Assembly (NCBI GenBank): GCA_016191325.1
Contig: JACPOV010000008.1
Span: forward strand, 844,351-908,350
Source of the DNA: Candidatus Dependentiae bacterium
Lineage (GTDB): Bacteria; Babelota; Babeliae; Babelales; JACPOV01
DNA: 64,000 bases
Reading direction: 5' to 3'
Shown: positions 9,583-18,803 of the stretch, piece by piece
How positions within the stretch are numbered: the first letter of the stretch is position 1
Layout of the letters: the number at the start of each line of letters is the position of its first letter
The notes under the pieces: generated by a model
Told to the model about the DNA's origin: nothing
The model's database searches: none
What the model saw: only the letters and a program-made list of their open reading frames with translations
Translations under genes and position numbers: made by a program

Positions 9583-11088
9583 TTATCTTTTCATCTCATT
9601 CGGAACAGTGCAATTTATCTGTCTTAAAATCCATGGCGCAATATCGGCTAATTCTTTAAGCGAAGAAATATCCAATTTTTCTTTTTCAGAATTTATTGCG
9701 ATAAAATAAACCGGATTTGTCGTATGCGATGTTTGCTCTTGCCCTGTTTGTGGGTCGATCATTTGCTCTGCCTTTCCGTGATCTCCGGTGATACAAAGTA
9801 TGCCATGAGCTTTCTTCACTCCCTGCCATAATTTTTCTAATTGGTCATCGAGGCATTCGATCGCTTTAACCGTTGCATTAAAATCTCCTGAGTGCCCCAC
9901 CATATCAGCATTCGCATAATTTATGAGAAAAAAATCGTACCGATTTTCTTGCAACGCCTCCAAAGCTTTTTTTGTAATTTCAGACGCAGACATGCACGGT
10001 GCATCCGCGTAGCTACGGTAACCGAGCGATGGAACTAATACACGCGTTTCATTTGTTAATGTTTGTTCTTTGAGCCCGTTAAAAAAATAAGTAACGTGTG
10101 CATATTTTTCAGTTTCCGCAAGTGCGAACGTTTTTTTTCCGTTTTCGCTTAATATTTCTTTTAAAGTATTTTTTATTTCGAGCGGTTTAATCAAAAATGG
10201 TGTATCGCTCTGTTTATCATACTGCGTCATCGTTATAAAAAACGAAAGTGGCATGTACGATCGAGAGAAATGAGAAAACGATTGAGCAACAAAAGCTTCT
10301 GTTAGTTGGCGCGCACGATCTGGCCTAAAATTAAAAAATAGTATGCCATCATCAGCTTCGATAATTCGCATCGCTTTAAGCTGGGTTGGCGGTAAAAATT
10401 CGTCAGAGATATTTTCTGCGTAATAATAATCAAGAGCCGCTCGCCATGATTCAAATTGAATCTCTTGAGGCTGGGTTAGCACCTGATATGTTTGCTCAAT
10501 TCTTTCCCAATGCTGATCGCGATCCATTGCATAAAATCTACCATGCAGAGAGCCTATTGTTCCAATACCATTTTCTTTGCACCATACTTCCAATTCATTT
10601 AAAAAATACTCCGCTGATCGTTGCGGTACATCGCGTCCATCAAGAATCGCATGAACAACTACTCGCTCAATATTATTTTCTTTTGCTGCTTTTATGAGCG
10701 CATAAAGATGCCCAATGTCGCTGTGAACTCTGCCATTTGAAACTAATCCAATTACGTGGAGTTTATTTTTTTTATTAATTTTTTTGAATGCATTAATGAG
10801 CACTTTATTTGAAAAAAAGTTACCGCTCTTAATTGCTGTATCAATGCGCACCGCATCACTTTCAATTCGCCTACCAGCGCCAATTGTTAGATGCCCCACT
10901 TCAGAATTACCAATTTGGCCTTGTGCCAAACCAACTGCTTTACCTGACGCAGCAAGCACTGTATGTGGATATTTTTCAAGAACCATTTGAAAAAAAGGTT
11001 TTTTTGCGTGCGCTATCGCATTTCCGGTAGTTTGCGCACTCGAACCAAAGCCATCTAATATCACTAAAACTAACGGTTTTTTTTCCAT
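9583..11088 (-). CDS. gpmI: 2,3-bisphosphoglycerate-independent phosphoglycerate mutase
   Basis: 501 residues, typical of GpmI. Asp12 lies in LDGFG and the phosphorylated catalytic serine is Ser62 in IGNSEVGH. The RFYAMDRD and FNFRPDRARQ substrate segments are present, as is the late metal site GDHGKAEQM with SHTTNP. It interconverts 3- and 2-phosphoglycerate in glycolysis and needs manganese. It is monocistronic, as far as I can see. A decayed fragment of a second copy lies 2 kb away at 7540. Confidence 0.97.
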   Translation of the reverse strand: MEKKPLVLVILDGFGSSAQTTGNAIAHAKKPFFQMVLEKYPHTVLAASGKAVGLAQGQIGNSEVGHLTIGAGRRIESDAVRIDTAIKSGNFFSNKVLINAFKKINKKNKLHVIGLVSNGRVHSDIGHLYALIKAAKENNIERVVVHAILDGRDVPQRSAEYFLNELEVWCKENGIGTIGSLHGRFYAMDRDQHWERIEQTYQVLTQPQEIQFESWRAALDYYYAENISDEFLPPTQLKAMRIIEADDGILFFNFRPDRARQLTEAFVAQSFSHFSRSYMPLSFFITMTQYDKQSDTPFLIKPLEIKNTLKEILSENGKKTFALAETEKYAHVTYFFNGLKEQTLTNETRVLVPSLGYRSYADAPCMSASEITKKALEALQENRYDFFLINYANADMVGHSGDFNATVKAIECLDDQLEKLWQGVKKAHGILCITGDHGKAEQMIDPQTGQEQTSHTTNPVYFIAINSEKEKLDISSLKELADIAPWILRQINCTVPNEMKR

Positions 11089-11243
11089 AGCCAGCTCTCG
11101 TTTCTTTTTTTTATATATGGTACACTCCGCTCAATTGATAGCGTACTCTTCGTCTTAATCTAGTGCCAAGAGGCAGGAGTTTGGAAGCTATTAATTTTTT
11201 TTATTGAAGCATTTTGAAATAATGAATTGTGGAAGGATATACG

Positions 11244-11978
11244 ATGATGCCACTATTGTTTATAGCTTTATCTTTTTTTACCGCCTCTGCGGCAAATAAT
11301 ATTATGGAATTCGATGAACTTGATCGCGATAGCATTTGTATTATTCGCCTTACAGATCGTGCAACGCAAGAAACATGCATTTGCGTTATCGAGCCTGATG
11401 CATTAGCTACAGAAAAAATTACTATTTTGCCGGAGCATTGTTCAAAAAATTGTGTATTGTGGGATTTCTATTCACATCCACAATTTGAAAAATCTCGTAA
11501 TCGCCTAACGCATTGCTCAGATAATGAATCTAATCAGATCATTCTTTCTATAGAATTTTCCAAAAATACAGCCACAGTAGCGGTTTCCCTTGATAATTCT
11601 TTAAAGTTTGAAGATGCGATCATTGTATCACTAGAAGCGATAGCTTCTTTAATTGACGATGCTGTCACATTGGCTATGCAAAGCCAACAAACACCAACAG
11701 GCGGCGATCCTGAAGATCCTGAACCAACAGAAACAGGCACAGGTACGGGGCAAATTCAAGCTCCTTATGCACTCGCTTCAGAATTTGAAGCGTATCCAGA
11801 TGAAATTCCTGCAACGATTAAACGCAGCGGGGCTACTTATACCGATTACGCTCGCCAAGCGTACGCTCTCGCGCTGTATCACTATTATTTATTGACTGAT
11901 TACCTGAATAGTTCTCTTAATAATGTAAAATCTTATTTTTTGCCAAATCGTTCACATGAAAAAAACTGCAACCGATAA
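11244..11978 (+). CDS. Small exported acidic protein of unknown function
   Basis: About 244 residues starting at the ATG at 11244, with GAAGGA six bases upstream; the in-frame GTG at 11229 is less likely. A short signal peptide (PLLFIALSFFTASAA) precedes a soluble region with several cysteines in the first half. A Pro/Glu/Thr/Gly-rich linker follows near residues 145-165, then a C-terminus with many Tyr and Ala. No family recognised. Its 3' end overlaps the start of rsmE by 23 bases. Confidence 0.7.
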   Translation: MMPLLFIALSFFTASAANNIMEFDELDRDSICIIRLTDRATQETCICVIEPDALATEKITILPEHCSKNCVLWDFYSHPQFEKSRNRLTHCSDNESNQIILSIEFSKNTATVAVSLDNSLKFEDAIIVSLEAIASLIDDAVTLAMQSQQTPTGGDPEDPEPTETGTGTGQIQAPYALASEFEAYPDEIPATIKRSGATYTDYARQAYALALYHYYLLTDYLNSSLNNVKSYFLPNRSHEKNCNR

Positions 11979-12720
11979 ACATCTTTTTGCACTTTATTAT
12001 CCTGATGTGCAGCGGCACGCAAAATCGTCATTCATCATTACCGATGAGTTGATGGTTCATCGCATTGTTCGCGTTCTTCGCTTTGAAAAAAACGATCAAT
12101 TTATCTTATTTGGTAACGAATTACATAGCACTGTTATACTTACCGCGATAGATAAGCATTCGATTACTATTCAAGTTTTGGATACGCAAGAGAATATTAA
12201 ACTCACGCCATTAATTACCGTTTTTATTCCGGTCTTAAAACGAGAAGCGCTCGAAGAAGCAGTATACAGTGCCGTGGAATGCGGTGCGAATGAGATTCAG
12301 CTAATGATAACTGAAAAAACTCAACGCGCTTGGGGCGGTGCCAAAGAACAAGAGCGATTAGAAAAAATTATTATTGCCGCATCGGAACAAGCAAAACATT
12401 TTACACTTGCTCGACTTAAAGCACCAAAAGCATTCTTTGAGCTTTTGCAAAATAGTAAAAAAGAACCACTTATTTTTTTTGATTCCCAAGGTGAACACCT
12501 TTCTGAAACAATAAAAACATTGCATGGGCAAAAACATACCCATTTGCATTTATTGTTTGGGCCGGAAGCAGATCTTTCTTTAGCAGAAAAAGAGGCACTC
12601 AAAAAGCATAACGCCCTTTGTACTAAACTTACACCCACCATTTTGCGTGCACCGCAGGCGGTTGCTGTTGGTGTCGGCGCTATTCGTTCTTTTTTAGCGC
12701 AAGATGATAGTGCGCGATAA
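11956..12720 (+). CDS. rsmE: 16S rRNA (uracil(1498)-N(3))-methyltransferase RsmE
   Basis: 254 residues with the RsmE layout: an N-terminal PUA-like region (HRIVRVLRFEKNDQFILF) and a C-terminal SPOUT methyltransferase domain with its trefoil knot. Family signatures are ECGANEIQLM, TEKTQRAW, the GPEADLSLAE version of the GPEGG motif, and ILRAPQAVAVGVGAI. It methylates U1498 in the decoding centre using S-adenosylmethionine. The 3' end overlaps the convergent glycosyltransferase gene by 41 bases. Confidence 0.93.
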   Translation: MKKTATDKHLFALYYPDVQRHAKSSFIITDELMVHRIVRVLRFEKNDQFILFGNELHSTVILTAIDKHSITIQVLDTQENIKLTPLITVFIPVLKREALEEAVYSAVECGANEIQLMITEKTQRAWGGAKEQERLEKIIIAASEQAKHFTLARLKAPKAFFELLQNSKKEPLIFFDSQGEHLSETIKTLHGQKHTHLHLLFGPEADLSLAEKEALKKHNALCTKLTPTILRAPQAVAVGVGAIRSFLAQDDSAR

Positions 12721-13828
12721 GTTGCGCGATGCATTTTTCAGCCCGATAATTCTGCGCTGTTTGTGCAGCACCTTGTGCAAGTTTTTCATGCAGCGTTTTA
12801 TCGAGCGCTAACGTTTCTAATTTGGTTTTCATTTCATCGATGTTTGCAACTAGAAATCCATTGATCATTGATTGTACAATATCGCGCGAGCCGGGGGCAT
12901 CAACCGCAATAACTGGTAACCCATTTGCCATTGCTTCGGCCAATACAAGGCCCTGCGTTTCTGTTTTTGATGCAAATATAAATGCATCTGCCGAGCGATA
13001 TTCATCCAAAAGAATTTCCTGCGCTGGCTTTTCTATAAATCTGACTACGGTCCGATTAAATTTGCAGAATTCGTACGCATATTTTTGCAATTCATTATAT
13101 AAAGATCCATAGCCAATCAATGTTAATTCAAATTTATTGGTATCAAGAAGCCGCATCATATCGAGCAGAAAAAATAAATTTTTCTCAGGCACAAATCTTG
13201 AAACTGTTAATAAGCGGAATCGCTTATTATTTTTTAGATGCTCGTTTGAAAAGAAGTGATCTCTTATTGGAGTCGGAATAACGGTGATCGATTTTTTAAT
13301 GCCAACATCTTCGAGTTGTTTTTTTATTGATGAGCTGGGAGCAATAAGAAGATCGGTACGAGCGCAAAAACGTTGCACTAAATAGGTGATAGTTTTTGTC
13401 GTTACAGGCTGCGGCAGAAGTGGCACATAATGCGCATATTCTTCGTATTGCGTGTGATAGGTGAAAATAAGCGGTATATTATTTTTATCTGCTAATTGTT
13501 GAGCAACATCCCCAAGAAGAAATGGATGATGTACATGGATTATATCGGGGCAAAATTCTGCTATCAGTTTTTTCATATAGGCGTTAATCCTCCAAGGAAC
13601 CGCCATATGATTGCCTTTGTGTAAAAAAGTAATTGCTGATGGAATTCGTATTACATACGGTTCATCAACGCAGGGAACACCAAAATCGAGCGTAATAAGG
13701 CGAACTTCATGGCCGTGCGCCATCAATTCATCGATCAAAATAGTAAGCGCACTCACAACACCGCCGCTATACGGCCTAAAATTATTTGAAACAAAAAGAA
13801 TTTTAAATTTTCTCTGATCTTCGATCAT
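12680..13828 (-). CDS. GT4-family glycosyltransferase
   Basis: 382 residues with the GT-B fold of family 4. The N-terminus has NNFRPYSGGVVSAL and DIIHVHHPFLLGD for acceptor binding. The C-terminal half has LLTVSRFVPEKNLFFLL and the donor-site E-x7-E motif in FASKTETQGLVLAEAMANGLPVIA. It resembles enzymes that add sugars to diacylglycerol or phosphatidylinositol, or in polysaccharide assembly. No other glycan gene is nearby, so the acceptor is unknown. It converges on, and overlaps, rsmE. Confidence 0.88.
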   Translation of the reverse strand: MIEDQRKFKILFVSNNFRPYSGGVVSALTILIDELMAHGHEVRLITLDFGVPCVDEPYVIRIPSAITFLHKGNHMAVPWRINAYMKKLIAEFCPDIIHVHHPFLLGDVAQQLADKNNIPLIFTYHTQYEEYAHYVPLLPQPVTTKTITYLVQRFCARTDLLIAPSSSIKKQLEDVGIKKSITVIPTPIRDHFFSNEHLKNNKRFRLLTVSRFVPEKNLFFLLDMMRLLDTNKFELTLIGYGSLYNELQKYAYEFCKFNRTVVRFIEKPAQEILLDEYRSADAFIFASKTETQGLVLAEAMANGLPVIAVDAPGSRDIVQSMINGFLVANIDEMKTKLETLALDKTLHEKLAQGAAQTAQNYRAEKCIAQLIAHYHLALKKNE

Positions 13829-13941
13829 GCATTATTCCAGTACGGTTATGTACGAACATAATTTTAGTGTATCCAGAATACGTTCTACCGCCAATGGATA
13901 AAAAATTAATAAAAATCAAATCTCTCTTGTAAATCCTGGGG

Positions 13942-13982
13942 TAAAAAAAAAGGGCGAGTGGAGTGTCCCCGCCTCGCCCTTA
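13942..13982 (-). terminator. Rho-independent terminator of the Arg/Gly-rich gene
   Basis: On the minus strand a 9-bp stem (AAGGGCGAG/CTCGCCCTT) with a 14-base loop is followed by a run of nine T. It lies 23 bases past the stop of the gene at 14005. Confidence 0.9.
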
Positions 13983-14004
13983 TGATGGAGTAGAGTGTGT
14001 TCTT

Positions 14005-14982
14005 TTAGTACGCTCTTCCGCTTGTTGTTGCTACCGGTTGATTTATTGTCATTGCTGGTGTACCTCTTTGCGCCGGTTGAGATACATTCATCATGCCTCC
14101 CTTATCCATTTGGCTTGATATATCAGCAGGCATATTTTTTTGTAAACCTGATAAGTGCAATTGTACTTTTGAAATTCTGTCATCAAGTTTATCTATTTGG
14201 CCTTTGAGCGCTTGCGCTTGCGCACTGTTTTTATCAGAAATTGCATCGTATTGAGTATGTAAAGCATCCATACGCTCACCATAATCATTACGAAGTTTTT
14301 TCAGTTGCTCTTGAACCTCATCCCATTTCTTATCTTTAGCTAAATCATCGAAGACCGTCGGCTCCATATCTTTTTCTATTTCAGTATCAACTAAATCGTA
14401 TCCCCAATATGGATAATAATCATTGTACACAACGGTAACCGCTTGCTGAGGAATTGAGTAATCATACCAAAGTGCCAATGCGCCTAAGCCCAAGAGTCCT
14501 GCGCCCCATCCCCATGCCCAAGGAGAGAAGCCCCAACCCCAGCCCCAGCCGCCCCACCAGCCATTACCCCAACCGTGGTTACGCCAACCATGATTTCCGT
14601 GGTGTGCAAATGAACGATTTCCTCGAGCACCGCGGCCAGCACCCCTGCCTCTACCCATTCCGCGCGCGCCACGACCTGTACCTCTACCTGCGGCTCCTCT
14701 GCCCATTCCGCGAGCACCACCGCGACCCATACCTCGAGCACCCGTTCGCGATACTCCGCGACCGCCGCCGGTTCGCGCCATTCCTCGCCCACCACCAGTA
14801 CGGCCCATACCGCCACGACTCATCGATCGTCCGCCGCCACCACGACCCATGCCACCGCCGCGGCCCATTCCGCCACCGCGTCCACCACCACCGCCACGGC
14901 CGCCGCCGCCGCGAGCATCAAGCATATCAACAGCCGTTAAGCTGATGATTGCCGCAAGCATAATCACCAAAATTTTCTTCAT
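14005..14982 (-). CDS. Exported Arg/Gly-rich (RGG-repeat) protein
   Basis: 325 residues. After a signal peptide (ILVIMLAAIISLTAVDM) comes a low-complexity tract of about 100 residues built from GRGG, MGRGG and GRGAR units. A Trp/Gly stretch (residues about 130-155) and a hydrophobic segment follow. The last ~130 residues are charged and helical with coiled-coil character (DEVQEQLKKLRNDYGERMDAL). The tract is strongly GC-rich compared with its surroundings. RGG tracts usually bind nucleic acid or polyanions, so a surface or periplasmic binding role is possible. No family assignment. A good ribosome site (AGGAG) precedes the ATG. Confidence 0.85.
   Translation of the reverse strand: MKKILVIMLAAIISLTAVDMLDARGGGGRGGGGGRGGGMGRGGGMGRGGGGRSMSRGGMGRTGGGRGMARTGGGRGVSRTGARGMGRGGARGMGRGAAGRGTGRGARGMGRGRGAGRGARGNRSFAHHGNHGWRNHGWGNGWWGGWGWGWGFSPWAWGWGAGLLGLGALALWYDYSIPQQAVTVVYNDYYPYWGYDLVDTEIEKDMEPTVFDDLAKDKKWDEVQEQLKKLRNDYGERMDALHTQYDAISDKNSAQAQALKGQIDKLDDRISKVQLHLSGLQKNMPADISSQMDKGGMMNVSQPAQRGTPAMTINQPVATTSGRAY
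14625..14930. repeat. GC-rich RGG-coding microrepeat tract
   Basis: Degenerate CCACC/CGCC/ACGACC-type repeats encode the GRGG units of the gene at 14005. The composition is far richer in G+C than neighbouring genes. Spurious open frames on both strands are by-products of the repeat. Confidence 0.75.
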
Positions 14983-15223
14983 CCTACTCTCCTTTTTGTG
15001 CGCACTTCGCGCATGTACACTTATGATTATTTTACTATTTGCAATTAAAACAACGCAATTAATTTTATCATTTTACTTATTAACCCTATTCTTGCGCATT
15101 TTTTTAAGGTGTGGATGAAAATTTATGTGCATGAGAGAAACAGAAAAAACAAAGATTCTTCTATCGCGAAATCACAGAAAAATGATGTAGTTTAAATTTG
15201 AAAAACAAATGAAGGAGATAAAA

Positions 15224-15853
15224 ATGCATACATTTAAAGCTTTTTTGACAATGGTTCTCATTGCCCAACCGTTACAAGCAAAATTTCTCAATTTCGATAA
15301 CCAAACGACGTGGCAAAAAATTGCATTTGGCGCGGGAACTTTGGGCTATTTAGGGTATATGGGATTTAAATATTATTCTTGTGAAAAAAAAGTTGCAGAA
15401 AATAAACTCTTTATAAAAAAACAAGAGGGCAAAGGTACAGTTCCCGCTCCCGATAAAATTGAAAAAATGTTTGAATCAGGAAAATTAGAGCTATTAGCGA
15501 AAAATCCTAACCCAGAATACAGGTGGAAACCGGAGGTGACTCGAATCCTGGCAGAAAATCGCAAATTTGTCCCAGGCTGTCTCACTCATATAACAAAATC
15601 TGCCCTTCATCCATTTGTTATTGAAAATGTATATATAACATTAAGTGAAAAAGATACCCATCAACCATTAATAAAATCAAATTCTCAAGATGAAGATAGC
15701 GACGCGAGCACTATCGGGGATTACGGCAAAAACCGCGTTTCATTTTACGATTCAAAATTCAAGATCAATGGATGGAAAGCGATAGTTTTAGTCCAAGCAT
15801 CTATTGGATTAGGATTATTGTGCCAACAAACGGTGCGTTTAGTGGGTAAATAA
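15224..15853 (+). CDS. Exported two-helix membrane protein, group A member 1
   Basis: 209 residues from the ATG at 15224, preceded by AAGGAGAT; the ATG at 15209 overlaps that site. A signal peptide (to LQAK) precedes a first hydrophobic helix (IAFGAGTLGYLGYMGF), a charged middle domain of ~125 residues, and a C-terminal helix (AIVLVQASIGLGLLCQQ). It shares this plan with the next three genes. No family recognised. It is probably anchored in the inner membrane with the middle domain on one side. Confidence 0.75.
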   Translation: MHTFKAFLTMVLIAQPLQAKFLNFDNQTTWQKIAFGAGTLGYLGYMGFKYYSCEKKVAENKLFIKKQEGKGTVPAPDKIEKMFESGKLELLAKNPNPEYRWKPEVTRILAENRKFVPGCLTHITKSALHPFVIENVYITLSEKDTHQPLIKSNSQDEDSDASTIGDYGKNRVSFYDSKFKINGWKAIVLVQASIGLGLLCQQTVRLVGK

Positions 15854-15964
15854 AAAAGCAATGCAGCTATTAAGAGGCATCATTTATAAAGCTGCAGCTT
15901 ATTTAAAAATTGTTGGCTGTTGCTATACTGAATCGGCTTTAATAATTTTAATGAGAGATTCTTT

Positions 15965-16435
15965 ATGAAAAATTTAATGCGCATTTCTGCGCTCTTAGTG
16001 GTTTTAGCTTTGCCAATGCACGAATCGATCGCAGAGCAACAATATGGCTTTAGCGCTGATTCTTTCTCGAATGCAAAAAAAATTTCGACTGCCGTTGGCA
16101 TCGTCTTTGGAATTGGATTTACTGCATATCAGCGCCATAGAGCAAATAGATTTATACAAAGTGAAAAAAATAATAAGAAGGTCGATGGATCGCACACACT
16201 TAAAACTATCTACGCAACTCTCGGCAGTATCACCAGCGCCACGAAAGATCATTCATTCTTCCCCTGGCAGGTTCAAACGTCAAAAGTTATTGTATGTAAA
16301 AGTGGCTCGGAAGACGAAACTCACGTACATGTGCCACAATTTGGTCCGTTAGTGGGATCTCTGCCAAAAGCACTCTTTACAGTTGGCGCATTTGCACTAA
16401 TCGGATCGCAAATGCTGCGTTCACCTAGTAAATAG
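15965..16435 (+). CDS. Exported two-helix membrane protein, group A member 2
   Basis: 156 residues: signal peptide (ISALLVVLALPMHESIA), helix 1 (ISTAVGIVFGIGFTAYQ) followed by the basic RHRANR, a soluble middle, and a C-terminal helix (ALFTVGAFALIGSQM). The middle contains a VPQFGPLVGSLP segment comparable to HLPTF in the next gene. Unknown function, and distantly related to its neighbours. Confidence 0.72.
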   Translation: MKNLMRISALLVVLALPMHESIAEQQYGFSADSFSNAKKISTAVGIVFGIGFTAYQRHRANRFIQSEKNNKKVDGSHTLKTIYATLGSITSATKDHSFFPWQVQTSKVIVCKSGSEDETHVHVPQFGPLVGSLPKALFTVGAFALIGSQMLRSPSK

Positions 16436-16455
16436 TTTTTTTGATAGTTTCATTT

Positions 16456-16488
16456 AGGGGATCGCATCAAGGCGGCCCCTTCTTTTTT
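16456..16488 (+). terminator. Probable terminator between group A members 2 and 3
   Basis: AGGGG at 16456 and CCCCT at 16476 form a short stem, extended by a CGC/GCG pairing with an internal mismatch, followed by TTCTTTTTT. The ribosome site of the next gene starts directly after it. Confidence 0.5.
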
Positions 16489-16498
16489 AGGAAACGCT

Positions 16499-17053
16499 AT
16501 GATTAAAGCTTTCAAGTTACCTGCTGTATTAATTATTGCATTCTTTTTGCCATTCCAAAATACTTTCATGCCCCGTCTTAATGCGGTCGATTCAAAGACA
16601 GTAGGTCTCTTTTCAGTCGGCGCAGCAACCGGTTTACTTATTTCACTTTTTCATCGCCATTGGGTGCTTGATAAAGTTGCACAAATTAATCAGATGCACG
16701 GTTCTGGTGAACTTTGCGATTCGACGCTTTGGAGTCCACTATCATTTAATGGAATTGATGATTCGGTGATCGGCCAACCGCTTGCTGCATCGTTAGAACA
16801 AACTTCGCCTGGAGAACAATTTGAATATAAACTAATCAGTAGCAGAATCCATTTGCCCACTTTTACGCTTACACAGCATACGATTACGAACGATTATTTA
16901 GTTAACAAAGAAAAAAATGGTAAAAAATTTGCGATTAAAAATCATACAAGTTTTCACGAGGTTAAATTGGGCAGTAGCTATCCATATTTTGCAGCTACCG
17001 CGCTGCTAACATTGGGGACTGGCTATGCATTCACGCTTTTAAATAAAAAATAA
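16499..17053 (+). CDS. Exported two-helix membrane protein, group A member 3
   Basis: 184 residues: signal peptide (LPAVLIIAFFLPFQNTF), helix 1 (GLFSVGAATGLLISLFH) followed by RHW, a middle domain of ~100 residues with RIHLPTFTLTQHTI, and a C-terminal helix (YFAATALLTLGTGYAF). AGGAAA lies eight bases before the ATG. Same plan as members 1, 2 and 4. The next gene follows after 10 bases. Confidence 0.72.
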   Translation: MIKAFKLPAVLIIAFFLPFQNTFMPRLNAVDSKTVGLFSVGAATGLLISLFHRHWVLDKVAQINQMHGSGELCDSTLWSPLSFNGIDDSVIGQPLAASLEQTSPGEQFEYKLISSRIHLPTFTLTQHTITNDYLVNKEKNGKKFAIKNHTSFHEVKLGSSYPYFAATALLTLGTGYAFTLLNKK

Positions 17054-17063
17054 ATCGAGCACA

Positions 17064-17615
17064 ATGAATTATTCTTCTCGCATCCTAGTATTACTATTAT
17101 TATTTTCTCAAAATGCTATTGATTCGTTTGATCAAAAAAATCTTTATGCTGCAGTTGGAATCGGTGCGATCACTTTAGTAGGAGTGCAATGGTGCTATTT
17201 GCATCAAGCTTCAAAAAAAATAATTCATGAAAAAAGAACCCCTTTTATTTTGGAAAAAGAAGATTCATTAAAAGATTATTTACAACCATATTGCCCGATC
17301 TTTTCAAGCATGATTAAACATCAAATTGAAACACACGAGTTAAATAAAAAAAAGAGTGGCGAAACAATTGAATCAACAATTATCTTCAAAAAATATAAAT
17401 TCCCTTTTTTGTTTTGCATACAAAATAATCTCACTTTTGAGCACACCATTCAAGGTGCCGAAAATCCCTTTTCTGAGAATAAAATCGGTCTAGGAAAGAT
17501 TATAAAGCATACCGCACAAGTAAAACCTGTTTTTTATACTGTTCCATTATTGAGTTTTTTTGCCGGCTGGATGTGCGCACGAATAGTTCAATCACATCCC
17601 AAAACTTCTAAGTAG
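17064..17615 (+). CDS. Exported two-helix membrane protein, group A member 4
   Basis: 183 residues: short signal peptide, helix 1 (LYAAVGIGAITLVGVQW), a basic/acidic middle domain with KFPFLFCIQNNLTFEHTI (cf. HLPTFTLTQHTI in member 3), and a C-terminal helix (TVPLLSFFAGWMCARIV). This is the closest relative of member 3 by layout and spacing, and probably arose by tandem duplication. Unknown function. It converges on the transaldolase-like gene. Confidence 0.7.
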   Translation: MNYSSRILVLLLLFSQNAIDSFDQKNLYAAVGIGAITLVGVQWCYLHQASKKIIHEKRTPFILEKEDSLKDYLQPYCPIFSSMIKHQIETHELNKKKSGETIESTIIFKKYKFPFLFCIQNNLTFEHTIQGAENPFSENKIGLGKIIKHTAQVKPVFYTVPLLSFFAGWMCARIVQSHPKTSK

Positions 17616-17620
17616 CTCAT

Positions 17621-18280
17621 CTATGGAAATCTATCTATATTTAGTTTTTGCCAATCAGCATCAAACAATTGAATGCCGCGATCGGTAAGTAAATGGTTGC
17701 TCGCTTGTTCAAGTACTGCAACAGGCAACGTGGCCGCATCAGATCCGGCAGCAATTGCTTCGTGAAGATGAAGCACTGAACGAAGTGACGCTGCAAGTAA
17801 ACCGGTTTGATAATCATAGCAATCAAGCATTTCGCGAATTTCAAAAAGAAGATCGCTACCTTTTACATCAATATCATCCCATCTGCCGATAAACGGCGAA
17901 ATATACGTAACGCCGAGTTTGCACATAAAAAGTGCTTGCTCCAGAGTGAAAACAAGCGTAACGTTCACACGCAGTCTATCTTCAACTAATTTTTTTATGA
18001 CCGCATAATAATCTTTGTGGCACGGTACTTTCACAAGAATATTTTTGTGCAATTTTGCGATTTGATGGGCTTGTTCATATACTTTTTTCGGTTCTTTTTC
18101 GGTTATTTCCACCGAAATTTCGCCAGCAGGAAGCACTGCACAAATTTCATTCACCGTTTCCTTCGGGTTGCCACCCGCTTTTGATAAATGCGATGGATTA
18201 GTGGTAACGCCATCAATAAGGCCAGTTGTTGCCCATTGGCGAATTAATCCTATATCGGCAGTATCGAGAAATATCTTCAT
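17621..18280 (-). CDS. Transaldolase-like / fructose-6-phosphate aldolase-like enzyme
   Basis: 219 residues from the ATG at 18280, the start of the conserved MKIFLDTADI; upstream in-frame codons lack family similarity. The family landmarks are GVTTNPSHLSKAG, the Schiff-base lysine in NILVKVPC, NVTLVFTLEQAL, YISPFIGRWDD and the phosphate-binding AASLRSVLHLHEA. The short length matches the TalC/FSA subfamily, where some members are true transaldolases of the pentose phosphate pathway. Which reaction it catalyses cannot be decided from the sequence. Confidence 0.88.
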   Translation of the reverse strand: MKIFLDTADIGLIRQWATTGLIDGVTTNPSHLSKAGGNPKETVNEICAVLPAGEISVEITEKEPKKVYEQAHQIAKLHKNILVKVPCHKDYYAVIKKLVEDRLRVNVTLVFTLEQALFMCKLGVTYISPFIGRWDDIDVKGSDLLFEIREMLDCYDYQTGLLAASLRSVLHLHEAIAAGSDAATLPVAVLEQASNHLLTDRGIQLFDADWQKLNIDRFP

Positions 18281-18487
18281 ATACTTTCTTTTCCTATTCA
18301 TAAACCAATTTACCAACAGTATCGCCCCAGATTATTATTGAGGTCAAGATAGCTAGATCTCTTAATTTCCAGCAATCGTGACTGAAAAGTCATGTGTAGG
18401 GATTAAAAATTCTTGCAGAGCTTCAAGTGCCTTGTTTATGGTAACATTTATAGATCATTATTTGTCAAAAAAAAGGAGACAACTTCA

Positions 18488-18697
18488 ATGGCACAATTAC
18501 AATTCAGCAAACTGGATAACACTACGCAAGGTATTATTTTATTTACCCTCGGCGTCGTACTTTTACTCTATACTCTCAATATTTTCACCGCTTGGTTCAA
18601 TGCAATTCTTATCATTTGCGCGTTTGCAATGCTTGTAATCGGCGCAATAAAATTAGAATTACCTGATCGCTTAAAAAAATTATTGAAAAAAAGATAA
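18488..18697 (+). CDS. Small membrane protein of unknown function
   Basis: 69 residues from the ATG at 18488, preceded by AAAGGAG eight bases upstream; longer in-frame starts lack a ribosome site. Two hydrophobic segments (IILFTLGVVLLLYTLNIF and AILIICAFAMLVIGAI) are followed by a lysine-rich tail, giving an inner-membrane hairpin with a cytosolic basic end. Confidence 0.7.
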   Translation: MAQLQFSKLDNTTQGIILFTLGVVLLLYTLNIFTAWFNAILIICAFAMLVIGAIKLELPDRLKKLLKKR

Positions 18698-18803
18698 GCG
18701 ATCACAGCGGCCCTAGTAAACGCTCGCTAGCCAATAGATTTCCTCGTTTTTCAAAAGACCTGCATCATTGGCAAAGTAGAAATAATCGAGACGCTCAACC
18801 AAT

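Noticed and set aside
11089-11243. Possible small RNA between gpmI and the exported protein
   Set aside because: The segment has no convincing stem with a T-run and more likely holds divergent promoters.
14454-14945. Long open frames on the plus strand and in another minus frame across the Arg/Gly-rich gene
   Set aside because: They are by-products of the GC-rich codon repeats. The frame with a signal peptide, ribosome site and terminator is the 14005-14982 one.
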